Shown: positions 20,054 to 30,432, counted from the first letter of the stretch. The stretch: 64,000 nucleotides of DNA from Coenobita brevimanus (GCA_032717465.1 CM064667.1:2532105-2596104); one strand, 5' to 3'. Translations and numbers: made by a program. The notes: generated from the sequence alone by a model not told the origin.

Positions 20054-22403
20054 ATGTCAAACTCAAGCTCTTCCGAGTCTGTGCCTTCCAGCCCTCCGAA
20101 AAAGGGCTTTGTGACCTCCACCCCGTACAAACCCTTACAAGGAACTGCTAAGGGCCTTAGTGACTCGGCTATAGGGATTGAATTGTTGAAAGTGTCAATG
20201 GATTATGGTAGTGACGTCAGTGTGTTATCTAGCCTTGCCGAGTCAGACACTCTATAGAGTGCTGAGTCTGAGGTGCCTGAAGTGACAATTCCTGTGCCCA
20301 GCACCTCAACAGGCAAGGCTCCAGTGAAAAGGGGCCTAGTGTATGGAAAGGAGGCCAAGAGGAGACGAAGTGGTGACCCCGCTTCCCAGCCATTGTCTTC
20401 CTCAGACCGGCCATTGTCCCCTACACCAGGTCACGCCGCCGCCACCCGCCACGCACTCCCAGCCCCATTCTCTCATCGTCATCTTCAGCTGTACTTTCTC
20501 CAGAGTCTTCTGAGTCTCCTTCACCACCTCGGAAGGGAAGTAAGCAGTCTGGTTTACATAGAGGTTTTCGTAGGCCCAGTGTCCGTGCTAGTAGGAGTAG
20601 AAAAGTGTCTCCTAGTGTAAGAGTTAGTGCTAAGGTTACTCGCACTAGGCAACTCACCACTCAGGCCACTGCGAGTGACCTTGAACCTTCGCGTTATCTC
20701 CCCACCACCACACCACCACCACACCGACACGACCTAGCACAGCCTCTGCCACACGGCCTGCCTCACCCACTGCCACACGGCCTGCCTCACCCCCCGCCGC
20801 CCCCACCACCTCCCAGCCTAGGCAGGGCACTCTGGATGCCTTCGTGTGGTCTGAGGGCTCAGATTTTGTGCCAGAAGATCTGCCCTTTGATGCCAGTGGG
20901 TGTGGGATACAGGCTGACTTCCCTGTCCCAGAGGATGGTGAATGTCTGGCCTACCTGTTGGCCTTCCTTGATAACGAAGTAATGGAGCAGATTTGTACCG
21001 AGATGAACAGGTACGAGGGGCAATCTGCTGCAGTTCGTGAAGGTGAAGGTGAAGCTGCAATGCCATCCACGTCGCGGATGGCAGCATGGGTTCCTGTAAC
21101 GATCAGGGAACTATTTGTATTTATCGGCTTGATGCTTCTTATGCCACATAACTAGAAGCACAAGCTCGAGGAATACTGGAGTGCTGACGATCTTTGCCCC
21201 ACACCCATCTTCAACAAATACATGAGTCATGATCGTTTCAGGCAACTCATGACTTACCTTCACTTTGCAAACAACGATGAGCCTTCCCAAACTGACCCAC
21301 TATGGAAAGTGAGAGGAATCCTGAACCTGATCAAGGACAAGTTTACGACGTTCCTTCGGCCCTTCAAGAAAGTTGTGATTGACGAGTCCTTGGTTTTGTT
21401 CAGGGGCCGTCTTCGGTTTGTGCAGTATATTCCTAGCAAACGCCACTGCTTTGGAATAAAGTTTTTCGTGCTGTGCGACTGCAAGACGGGGTTCATCCTA
21501 GACTTCGTTATCTACACCGCCAGCAATGTGGACTTGGACAAGACTGACCCCCTTGGATTCTCTGGTTCTGTGGTGAAAGTGCTTTTGGGAAAGTACTTTG
21601 CCGGGAATCATGTCCTGTATACGGACAATTATTATACAGCTCCCAAACTCGCCAAGTACCTTTCAGAACACGGCGTCGGATCCTGTGGCACTGTCCGTAG
21701 CAATAGGGCACACTACCCTGCCTTCCCCGAGGCTGAAGGATCAAAGCGGGGAGACGTGCACCTGAAAAAAACTGACAAAATGCTGGCGATCAGGTGGCAC
21801 GATAAGAGAATCGTCAATGTGCTCTCCACAGTTCACAAGGGGGAAATGCAAGCCACAGGGAAGGTAGACAGAAGGACTGGCGATCCTGTGATGAAGCCTG
21901 ATGCTGTGATTGACTACAACGTCAATATGCGGCTGGTGGACAAGTCTGACATGATGATCGGAGAGATAGACTGCCTGAGGGGGAACCGTCGCTGGTACAG
22001 GAAGGTGTTCTTGCACTTGCTTGATATGTGCATGCTGAACGCCTTCATCCTGTATAAGATCAAGAACAGGAAGCCAGCAAACTACTCTCTCCGGCGTTTT
22101 TCTAAGACTTGTGTGTACCAGCTGCTTCAGCATTTTGGGCAGGTACTGCCATCAGGTCCCAGGCGCCACTCACACACACCTCCAGACCGCCTACAGTGTC
22201 AGGACTACCTTCAGCGACACCGCCTGGAGTCACTGCCTAGCACTGCCAAGAGGGGACAAGCACTCAGGAGGTGTCATGTGTGCAGCCACACTACCAGGCA
22301 AGACAGAACATTTAGGCGCACCTCCTTGCAGTGCAAAGAGTGCAAAATTCCCCTCTGCTCTTACCCGTGTTTCTTTGACTACCATAGCCTGACTAGATAT
22401 TGA
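20054..22403 (+). pseudogene. piggyBac transposase, two stops and frame shifts in N-terminal part; catalytic part open
   Basis: The start is ATG at 20054 (MSNSSSSESVPSSPPKKGF). The serine/proline-rich N-terminus meets a TAG at 20255-20257 and changes frame twice between about 20420 and 20820. From 20844 the frame reads SEGSDFVPEDLPFD and on to FVFIGLMLLM, with a TAG at 21153-21155. The same frame then continues 393 codons (21222-22403): MSHDRFRQLMTYLHF, VVIDESL (first catalytic Asp, codon 54 of this stretch), VLYTDNYY (Asp 135), VIDYNVNMRLVDKSD (Asp 231/240), RWYRKVFLHLLD. A cysteine-rich end follows with CHVC, CKEC and CSYPC, the zinc-binding C-terminal domain. All DDE/D candidates are present. 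Confidence 0.92.
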
Positions 22404-22427
22404 AAATAAGGGTAAGAATCTTGAAAA

Positions 22428-22873
22428 TAATACCGAGAGTGACAGTGATACTAGTGTTTAGTTTTCTTTTACGTACTGACAGTGACAGTCTGATGAGTGT
22501 AAATTAGTGTATGTACTTGTAAAAGCACTGACAGTGACAGTGATTTCAGTGTAAATAATTGTACATAGTAATAATATAAGTATTGAGAGTGACAGTCACT
22601 CCAATGTAAGAAGTTGAAAGCATATGTTTCTATTCTATGTTCTGACAGTGACAGTTTGTTGTGTAGAAAATATTATTTTTATAACAAATGACAGTGACAC
22701 TGATGAATAAGGCAAAAAACTGACAGCTAGAGTGAAAGTGAGCGATAGAAATGAAGTGCAAGTGGCCGACAGGAGAGAGAATAAAGTGCCTGCCGTAAGG
22801 CAGAATAAACTCGCGCCGCGGTGGTCTTTCTCATTCCCGCTTCACTATACTGGCAGTGACAGTGATTTTTAGG
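22428..22873 (+). repeat. Iterated TGACAGTGACAG motif in piggyBac 3' flank
   Basis: At least seven irregularly spaced occurrences of (C/A)TGACAGTGACAGT or a shorter GAGTGACAGT lie between the transposase stop and about 500 bases before the right end. They are not a tidy tandem array. They could be transposase-binding subterminal repeats or part of a 3' UTR. Confidence 0.6.
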
Positions 22874-23378
22874 GCCGTAATAGTGCCAAGCGAGCCTTTG
22901 CGAAGTACTATGAAGGAAAATAATGTAGTATACGTGTTTTTAGCTGTGAAAAGGGAAATGTGTGTTCAGTGACGGGAAGATCGCCGCCACGCTGCATGTC
23001 GGCCGTACGCTCCGTTCATTATAGCCTTATTTTCAGTGCTTATTGTACAAATACGGATTCCAAACTACCTGTACGTTGTTGTATAAAGTGTACTGTGACA
23101 GATTGAGGCTGTGGTAGAAAGGAAACCGGGTTGCTGGAGGTGTGAAAGTGAAGACTTTGTTACCCAACTTTGCAAGTCTTCACAAGTCCTTTGGTAGTCC
23201 ACGAAGGCTCAACACCTGTCTCAGGAGAAAGCTGAATGTAAGTACTATATGCCATAAAAATTTTAATGTTCTAGGTTTAATCTCTGATTTTTGGCAAATA
23301 TTTTCCCACAGGTACTCAGACCCTGCTACAACCCCGCCACACGGGGGGGATCGGCCGTACACGGCCAGGTTTAAGGGG

Positions 23379-23577
23379 TTAATAATCTTGGTGGTCATTC
23401 CTGTTAATAATCTTGGTGTTCATTCATGTTAATAATCTTGGTGTTCATTCCTGTTAATATCCTTGGTGGTCATTCCTGTTAATAACCTTGGTGTTCATTC
23501 CTGTTAATAATCTTGGTGTTCATTCCTGTTAATAATCTTGGTGTTCATTCCTGTTAATAATCTTGGTGTTCATTCAG
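23379..23577. repeat. 25-bp minisatellite, right half
   Basis: About eight units of TTAATAATCTTGGTGTTCAT plus TCCTG, variants TGGTGGTCATTC and ATCCTTGG. Joined to the left half (19483-19637), it gives about 14 units before transposon insertion. Confidence 0.9.
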
Positions 23578-23736
23578 TTTTTTCCTAACGTAAAAATCCC
23601 TTATGTACTTGTGTGCATCACTTTACACTTTCTTTGACACTTCAGTTTATTTAATTTGATGGATGAATAAGAATTTGGATGAATTGATGTAGTTATTTAT
23701 TTGTCATACACTATATCTTCCCCAACACTTCCACAG
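23578..23736. other. Intron end
   Basis: Non-coding. Ends CACTTCCACAG at 23726-23736, a good acceptor. Confidence 0.4.
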
Positions 23737-24020
23737 CTGTGTACTTAGTGAGGTCAGTGGCTGCTCTGCTCAGCTGGTGCATGCACTAGTTGGTGTTACA
23801 TCACCCTCATCGTCGGCAGCATCAACCAATACGTCATCCTGGTCATCAACCAAACCATCTTCACCATCATCCAGGTCACTGGGGTCATCTGAAGGCTGCA
23901 GCAATGAGTGGAGAGAAGAGGACAATGAAAATGGGTTCACTGCAGCACTTGACAATTGTATACAAGCACCTGTCTTTTGGAATGCCCCAGACCGTACCCA
24001 ACTGACTGGCAGCACTACAG
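23737..24020 (+). pseudogene. ANAPC1: Probable APC1 remnant exon h
   Basis: In one frame from 23738 it reads CVLSEVSGCSAQLVHALVGV, then a serine-rich stretch, REEDNENGF and WNAPDRTQLTGSTTG, to CTACAG|GTGATA. The first twelve residues resemble the SSVLYECV... segment of APC1, which should come after exon g, but about 20 residues between them are not seen. The frame is one base out of phase with exon g. The serine-rich part has no match that I know. It is kept as probable because of position, strand and splice sites. Confidence 0.5.
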
Positions 24021-24410
24021 GTGATATTTATTATATTTTGTCAGTATAATGCACAAATCCTGCACCAGCACCACACAACACATGTAGTAGTGTCCTGAAG
24101 CACATGTGAAATGTGAACCCAGTGAACTTTGGGCTGAAGCTGCCCTCCCTATGCAGTTCACCATCCACTTTTCTGGGGATAGGGAGGCAGCTGAGGAATG
24201 TTTGTCAGACCTGGCAGTGGAGCTGACCAGTACACCACATGAAGGCATCCCTCTTTGTACACTTTACTAAGCTTATATTGTTTGTAAAATGGCTTGTGTA
24301 CTACATCTGTCTTCACTCATGTTAACAAACACTGCATAATGAAGTCATTTAGATGGAATATCAAAGCAACAAAAACTAAACCATTTTTGTTAATAGTAAA
24401 CTTATAGAGG
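24021..24410. other. No gene; old dispersed repeat
   Basis: 24115-24250 holds the dispersed repeat also seen at 11455-11560 (TTCACCATCCACTTTTCTGG ... GAAGGCATCCCTC). The rest is AT-rich. Confidence 0.4.
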
Positions 24411-24510
24411 CTTGTTGATGCTGTTATGTGGGTAGGCACCATTATAAATACTTGCCAGTGTATCACCTCAGACATTACAACAGTTGTGACAAGATTAAGG
24501 TATCAAATAA
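24411..24510 (+). repeat. Partial extra copy of array-unit sequence at the left border
   Basis: GTAGGCACCATTATAAATAC, TTGCCAGTGTATCACCTCAG and GACAAGATTAAGGTATCAAA match 25009-25085 of unit 1 with a few changes. The segment therefore occurs on both sides of the SINE-1 block in unit 1. It marks the array's left edge. Confidence 0.75.
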
Positions 24511-24760
24511 CATCCATCCATCCATCATCCAATCCTACATTGCCCCATGAGGAGCATAGGAGCCCAGGGCTAGGCAGTTGGTCCTGACATTTAAGATGAG
24601 AGTGACCAGCCTCACTCATCCCTGAGTGGCATTACATGAGCAGTGAACCTCAACCACCCCTTGCATATAAACCACCGGTTCAATCCGATTGGAGTGAAAT
24701 AATTACTAAACCACCAGGTGCCAAAATTTGGTTATATGGTTACCATCCAGCGTAGTCAAT
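24511..24760 (-). mobile_element. SINE-1, unit 1, minus
   Basis: Tail CATCCATCC in reverse at the left, TTCAATCCGATTGGAG near 24680, A-box complement CTAAACCACCAGG at about 24707-24719, then CCAAAATTTGGTTATATGGT. Confidence 0.85.
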
Positions 24761-25526
24761 GGTTTCCTGATGTACAGGAAACCATTTGGCTTGTCACTCA
24801 ATGTAGAGTCGCCCACAGGCAGAAGGAAGAGGAAAGAATGAAGTAAAGAAAGACAGAAGAGAGAGTGTAAAGTTACCTGTAGGCAGAAGGACAAGGAAAG
24901 AATGAAGTAAAGGAAGACAGAAGAGGATGGAAGGAAAGAAGGATGGAGGAGACATGTTAGGAATAACTTTATGTGACCTGACTCTGGCTTGTTCCTGCTG
25001 TTATATAGGTAGGCACCATTATAAATACTTGCCGGTGTATAACCTCAGATATTGCCATGATTGCGACAAAATTAAGTATCAAGTATCCTGGAATTTTGTA
25101 ACATGTTTGGAATAACTTTGTGTGACCTGGTGGGTTAATCAAGAACACAGATTACTAACCATGTGGGGAGGATGAAGAACAAGAGACTGTGCATGAGGTG
25201 GAGGGGGAGACCGGGGATAAGATGGGAGGATGAATTGTAAAGATAAATGGAGGATATGAGTTGGAGAGAGGGCAGCCAAAGGACAGGGCAGTGTGGAAGC
25301 AGTTTGTTTCTGGTCACCCCATACAGGATTAAGGGTTGTGGCAATTGTAAGTTAAATTATTCCTGTGTATTGCCAGCAGCCTAAAACCATAAAGGTTACT
25401 TGTGTTTATTGTTGTTGTATGCAATCAGTAGCCAGAGTCAGGAGTTTGAGGATGTGATTTCACTTCCAATAGCTTATCTTGGGATCTTTATGCATCCATT
25501 ACACTACATAATATGCATTATTAAAG

Positions 25527-25990
25527 GTCACCAGAATCAAAGAGAGTGTACTGAGATCTTATGGTAATGTGGAGAGAATGGATAACAATAGAGTGGTTAT
25601 ATCTGAACGAATATGAAGGAGGGAGGAGGCGAGGTAGGCCAAGGAGAAGGTGGAGAGATACGGTGGATGAGTGTTTGAGGAAGAGAGATTTGGAAGTCGG
25701 TGAGGCTAGGAGACTGACAACAGATCGAGCTGCCTGGATGAATATTGTGAGATGTGCCTGGTCAGGGATTTGGCACCCCTTTTTAACATAAAGTGTCTCT
25801 ATCGGATACGTTTATGTGAAGCTACAGAACGTGGTGAATGTTTTTGGCGTATCAGATACAGCAGGATTCTGTGGGCTTGAATGGTGAGTGAATGGAGGCG
25901 TGGCCTATTGGACTTGGCAAATTTGGGCTGTCTGGACGTTACTACTCCTCACCCTGCCCTTGGGTGGGAAAGGAGGTCCAGATGATGATC
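25527..25990 (+). mobile_element. RTE 3' tail with GAT end, unit 1
   Basis: C-terminal coding end: GGRRRGRPRRRWRDTVDECL, then TDRAAWMNIVRCAW. 3' UTR ends GGGAAAGGAGGTCCAGATGA. A frame shift near 25590 replaces the VVKK region of other units. Confidence 0.85.
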
Positions 25991-26055
25991 ATAGGTCATA
26001 TGTCAAATTTGTTTGTGGTTTAGACATAACTTTTATTTTTTTTAAAACTGCCTTA

Positions 26056-26083
26056 TATATATATCTATATATATATATATATA

Positions 26084-26153
<70 letters not shown>
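26056..26153. repeat. (TA)n microsatellite
   Basis: Nearly 100 bases of TA with a few TATCTA interruptions, only in unit 1; other units have about 4-8 TA at this point. Confidence 0.95.
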
Positions 26154-26159
<6 letters not shown>

Positions 26160-26165
26160 TATAGG

Positions 26166-26411
26166 TGGATGGTAACCATATAACCAAATTATGGTGCCTG
26201 GTGTTTTAGTGGGTAATTAAGTTGCTCCAGTCGGATTGAGCCGGTGCAGGTTTATATCCAAGGGGTGGTTGGGGTTTATTGCTCACATAATGCCACTCGG
26301 GGATGAGTGAGGCTGGTCACTCTCATCTTAAATGTCAGGACCAGCTTCCCTAGCCCCGGGCTCCTACCCTCATGGGGCAGCAATAAATTAGTTTTTTTTT
26401 TTTTTTTTTTT
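26166..26411 (+). mobile_element. SINE-1, unit 1, plus, with T run
   Basis: GGATGGTAACCATATAACCA, A box GTTTTAGTGGG, B-box-like GGTTTATATCC, body to CTCATGGGGCAGCAATAAAT, then (T)n. The GATGG tail is replaced by the T run, so it is 3' truncated or a variant subfamily. Confidence 0.8.
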
Positions 26412-27096
26412 ACCTACATCCACGATTTCAAGAGATAACTAGAGTAGTTAAATGTGGCTTTCATACACTTCATCACTGGAGGTTCCTATAATGCTGAAGT
26501 AAATAATCTGACAAGAATGAGTGTGTATTTAAAGAAACTACTGAAGTTTAACCTTTTGTGCTTTGGACCCATTAAACCTTTCAGTATGATGATGTACTGT
26601 ACAGTATTCTACATTTTTATAATTCATTCTTCTAACAATTTTACTGAATTGTGATGAACCACCTACAGCCAAGATGCAAGTATACTCTCTTTAAAAATAC
26701 AGTCAATTTAAATTGTCTGTGGATAATATTTTGTGGTTGAATCTAAACCTTTCAGTATGGTAATGGTGCATTTTTTAGTTAAATATTTGTTCCAACAGTT
26801 TTATTGAACTGAGACAACTTCTTTTAGCCAAGACACTGCTAGTACAGTACTATCTTCAAAGTAAATTACAGTTAATGTAAATTGTCTGTGGATAAAGCAA
26901 ATAAATATTTTAAAGACATCATACTGAAAGGGTCAGGAATAATATTTTGTTGGTACCCACATAATGAACATTTTTTATCAACTGATCTTAGAATTGACAC
27001 TTCTTTACTGGTAACTTTTCAGTAACAGTTGTCAGTGCTCTTCCTTCCTGTGCCAGCCTCTTCCTCCTCCTCCTCCTCCTCCTCCTTCTCTCTCTC

Positions 27097-27151
<55 letters not shown>

Positions 27152-27296
27152 TCCCTCAGTGTTAGCAATTTCCTTCTCTTTTCTTTCTCTTTCAGTTCCA
27201 GTCCCTTTCTCCCCCCCTCCCACAACCCTCTATCTGTCAGAAAGACTTATTCTCCTCCCCCCCCCTCTCTCTCTCTCATTTGCACCCTTCTCCTCC

Positions 27297-27430
27297 TCCT
27301 TTCTCAGTGCATTTCCCTTACTCCTCACTCCTTTCCCAGTGCACTTCCCTTACACTTTGCCCCTTCCTCAGTGCACTTCCCTTACTGTTCACTCCCTCCT
27401 TTCTCAGTGCCCTTCCCTTACACCTCCTGC
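27297..27430 (+). repeat. Degenerate 32-36-bp repeat rich in acceptor-like sites (unit 1 example)
   Basis: CCTTTCTCAGTGCATTTCCC, CCTTTCCCAGTGCACTTCCC, CCTTCCTCAGTGCACTTCCC and CTTTCTCAGTGCCCTTCCC follow one another. Each is a pyrimidine tract ending in CAG|TGC. The same block is in units 2 (33130-33255), 3 (42440-42565), 4 (51070-51190), 5 (56945-57065) and 6 (62780-62900). Confidence 0.75.
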
Positions 27431-27494
27431 TCCCTCCCCCCCCTCTCACTTGTAGCCTCCTACTCTTCCTCCCCCTTATTTCATAGTGCCCAAT

Positions 27495-27574
<80 letters not shown>

Positions 27575-27972
27575 AGCTCCTTCTTCCTCCTCCTCCTCTC
27601 CTCTCCCCTCCATCTCTGTACCAGCCTCTTCCTCCTCAGTTCTGTGTGTGTGCCAGCTCAGTACTCCTCCTTCATTCTTTCTATTCTCCTCTCTCAATGC
27701 CAGCTCCACCCTCTCCTTTTCTCATACTGGCGGCCTCTTGCTCCACTTCCTCTTCATTCTCGTCATCTTTTTTCTCAGTTCCAGCCTCCTCCTCCTCCCT
27801 CAGTGCCAACACTTGCCTCATTCAAGGAAGAGCAACTGGTCACTTGCTTCATAATTCAGTCTGGAGTAAGCTGTGTAGCCCCAGGCACCTGTGCTGGTGA
27901 TGGGGCATTGAAGGGTTGTGTAATGGTTGGTGGACTGATTTTTAACGGTTTTGTTATTTCATTTTTAACCAG

Positions 27973-28127
27973 TTTTGTTCTGAAAGTTTTCCTACCAACC
28001 AGAGTTAATCATTTGATCCCATTCACAACAGAGGTGCGAGGACAAGTGATCTACTACGTTAAGGGTGAGACAGACTGCCAGTTGACACCTAAGTGTGCCT
28101 TCATACTCAGCCTTCTTGATATTGAAG
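27973..28127 (+). other. Exon-like segment of array unit 1, unknown protein
   Basis: Acceptor CATTTTTAACCAG and donor GAAG|GTAAAT flank 155 bases open in one frame: FVLKVFLPTRVNHLIPFTTE, then VRGQVIYYVKGETDCQL, ending LSLLDIEG. The other two frames have stops within 50 bases. The frame is also open upstream (from about 27780: EEQLVTC, SCVAPGTCAGDG), so a longer exon starting further left is possible. I do not recognise the protein. No other coding exon is seen in the unit. Confidence 0.45.
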
Positions 28128-28586
28128 GTAAATAATATAATGAATGTTACAGTTGTGTTTAAGTAAAATACATTTTATGTCCAGCTGATTAAAAATTATT
28201 CTTTCTTTATCATTTGTCTTGTTTGTGAAAGTTGTAACATTGGTAGTAATGGTGGTTGTACAATACCGTATTTATCATAAAATAATAATTATAATAGTGG
28301 AAGGTGAGGGTGGTCATCCTCTTTCCCTTGCCCCCTTTTCTCTATCCTAACCCCTTCCCCCACCCACTTGATAGTGCCCCTCTCTCTTCCCCCATCCAGT
28401 GTAGTGCCTCCTCCCCTCCTCTCTGTTCTTCCTGATGTAGTCCCCTCCTCCCCCCTTTTGATGTAGTCCCCATCTCCCCCTCTCCTTGATGTTGTTCCTA
28501 GCCTTACCCCCACCCCTTCATCTACTTGTAGTCCCCATCCCTCCTCTCTCAACTTGATGTCTCCATCCTTCCCTGTCTCCTTGATG

Positions 28587-28657
<71 letters not shown>

Positions 28658-29432
28658 ATGAAGTTCCCCTGAGTGACAAGTGAAATGGTTTGCTATATGC
28701 TGTGTCATTTGCTATGGTGGGTGGTGGTTTAGTGGGTTAAGGTGCTCCAGCTGGATGGACACTGTAAGGGTTACATCTGAGGGGTGGGCAAGTGAGGCTG
28801 GTAACCATTGCCGCGTTGGCACTGAGTACTTCCAGCTGCCTGTGTAGAGAACAAAACAGCATTAGATATATTATTATGACTCTTAGGGCCGTATTCTTGT
28901 CAGTTAAGGAAGCTGCCTGGCATCTTTTCCTTTCCTAATTGTTTTTGGATAGGGCTGGTTACTATCAGTTTGTATGGTATGTCATGTATGCTGAGTATGG
29001 AGGTATTGTAATAATTTAAATGACTCGAGAGGATAGTAAGGCGTAATAGCAGAATAATCACTTAAGAAAGATATTAGGCAGTTTCTGCAACTGAGGAGAA
29101 TATGGGCCTTAGTCAACCCTCCTCCCCCAATCCTACCACTCACCCAGTAATTTTTTCAGTTAGGGTTGAGATGATTACTATTATTGTTTTTTTCATCCTT
29201 ACTACCCTAACTCCACCAAAAGATCAGGTGGGATCTAAAACCAGAAAGCATCTAAGCAGGATTTTGTTATTTTGTTGTATCCAGATGGTATAGAGGGATG
29301 CCTTCATGCAGTGGCACTGATATAACCATGTACCCAGTCTTGTTATCCCCTGACAAGAAGAGGATTGACTGCAAGATAAGAGCTTGTAGTTCACTGGTTC
29401 ACCTTCAGAGAAGCCTGGGACTACGACAGCAG

Positions 29433-29560
29433 GAAAAACATCATATTGATAAAGATGATGAATATCATGGCAATATTTCTTGTGCTGATGATCATTTATT
29501 TGTGAAGAGCACAATAAGAAATATTACCATCATGCTGATCTTTATAATATGATGTTTTTC
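29433..29560. repeat. 128-nt hairpin, unit 1
   Basis: The arms start GAAAAACATCATATT and end AATATGATGTTTTTC (15 bp perfect), then ATAAAGAT/ATCTTTAT and AATATTTCTT/AAGAAATATT pair further in. In this unit the loop-proximal bases read TTTGTGAAGAGCAC and pair less well. An open frame of 84 codons across it looks like a by-product. Confidence 0.8.
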
Positions 29561-30432
29561 ATGCTGTACTAAAACACTAGGGCCCATATTGCCGTCAGTT
29601 AACTTCCTTACATCTCTTCCTATGTAGATATTCTGTTCATTACTCTAGTAACACAGTTTCTCTCTTCCTACCAGGCTGCAGCAATCCACTCTCCCTCTTA
29701 TCCAAGCTCCCCAACTCATTGCTTCCAACATCCATCATATCATCACTGGCTAACGTTTTATTTATTGACCATAGGTAGAAGGTGGTGATGCAAATACTGT
29801 AGGTGTGTTTTGTACAAATAAATGTTGTATATGGTATATGGACTACAGTGATTATGTACAGCACATTTTTACATAAGGTTGTGTGTGTGAGGGGACTATC
29901 ATTTACCCCACTCCCTTTTTTAATCCCAGGTTAGAGCTGTAATACATATATGAAGACAGACTTGTGCTTAATGCTCAGCATGTTTCTTAGACACAGACAT
30001 GACTAGAGCTGGGTCAGTGGATCTTTTTCTAAATGCTCCATTATGTCAATATCTATTATCCATTGCATCAGGAGGACAATTGTCTAAAGCTATTACAAGT
30101 AGTAAATTCATACTAAGTCACTGATGTGTGCTGGCAAAAAAATAAAGCAGCTTTTAGCCACTTCCCATTGAATTTTTACCAAGGCCATTCACTGTGGGAC
30201 ATAAAATGTTTGCTTTCAGACACAACACTGCTAAAGCCAGACAGTTTCCCATTAGTTTCTTGTGATGGCCTGAATAAGTTAATGTAAAATAGATCCACAA
30301 AGGCTTCAAATAATGTCAGAATAATAGTTTGTCTCAGTGCACAACTATTATTACTATACAGTTTTTACTCTAACTTGGCCTAAAATTAACATCTTTTCCA
30401 TTTTCACTGTACCGTACCATTCTTGTAACGAG

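Larger units (their letters stand above)
19638..23378 (+). mobile_element. piggyBac transposon with terminal inverted repeats and TTAA target duplication
   Basis: The left end is TTAA (19634-19637) then CCCCTTAAAC. The right end is GTTTAAGGGG (23369-23378) then TTAA (23379-23382). These are perfect 10-bp inverted ends and the standard TTAA target of piggyBac. Just inside the left end, GCGGATC(A/G)TCGCGTTTGCGA is present twice (about 19648 and 19691). Length is 3741 bp. The single transposase frame is on the plus strand with long flanks. The GC-rich, single-copy look differs from the AT-rich surroundings. Confidence 0.93.
8277..24020 (+). pseudogene. ANAPC1: APC1 (anaphase-promoting complex subunit 1) remnant, middle part, intron-containing
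   Basis: APC1 is the largest scaffold subunit of the APC/C ubiquitin ligase that drives mitotic exit. At least seven exon remnants lie in order on the plus strand (8277, 9845, 11180, 11732, 12605, 18460, 19036), and an eighth at 23737 is probable. They follow the family's middle-to-late region: GATLALGM...FNTNN, then PDFLLL...LITW, NILAGAGL, TCLNTSVL...MMAG, LPTHSNSN, HLYVLATEP and VAPTLLPEL. Matches are by recall of the human protein. Introns are present, so it is not a retrocopy. In-frame stops (11766-11768, 18496-18498), frame breaks (about 8383, about 19060), a lost acceptor (before 11180) and many changes at conserved sites suggest a decaying duplicate. The earlier and later parts of the gene are not seen. 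A functional gene in a poor assembly is the main alternative. Confidence 0.75.
24511..30429 (+). repeat. Array unit 1
   Basis: Order: SINE-1 (minus), decayed RTE tail (25150-25340), RTE tail with GAT end, long (TA)n at 26056-26153, SINE-1 (plus), AT-rich block (26412-27035), pyrimidine block (27036-27800) with CT runs 27087-27152 and 27498-27571, exon-like segment, CT-rich block (28300-28660) with run 28588-28652, tRNA-like SINE head at 28716-28800 (A box TGGTTTAGTGGG, B-box-like GGGTTACATCT), hairpin. The TA run is much longer here than in other units. Confidence 0.92.

Noticed and set aside
20421..20660. Minus-strand frame of 79 codons within the transposon
   Set aside because: It is the complement of the Ser/Arg-rich transposase N-terminus.
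8277..24020. A functional APC1 gene
   Set aside because: Two in-frame stops, two frame breaks and a lost acceptor, plus missing segments between exons; an assembly-error explanation stays possible.
27029..28135. A 368-codon open frame rich in Ser/Leu and similar frames in each unit
   Set aside because: Most of it is (CT)n and C-rich repeat read as SL repeats. Only the last about 100 codons are kept as an exon-like segment.
28716..28800. A tRNA gene in each array unit
   Set aside because: Only an A box and a weak B-box-like stretch; no acceptor stem.
29102..29552. Two short open frames (63 and 84 codons) conserved between units
   Set aside because: Conservation equals that of the surrounding unit DNA, and the second frame lies over the hairpin; no protein features.
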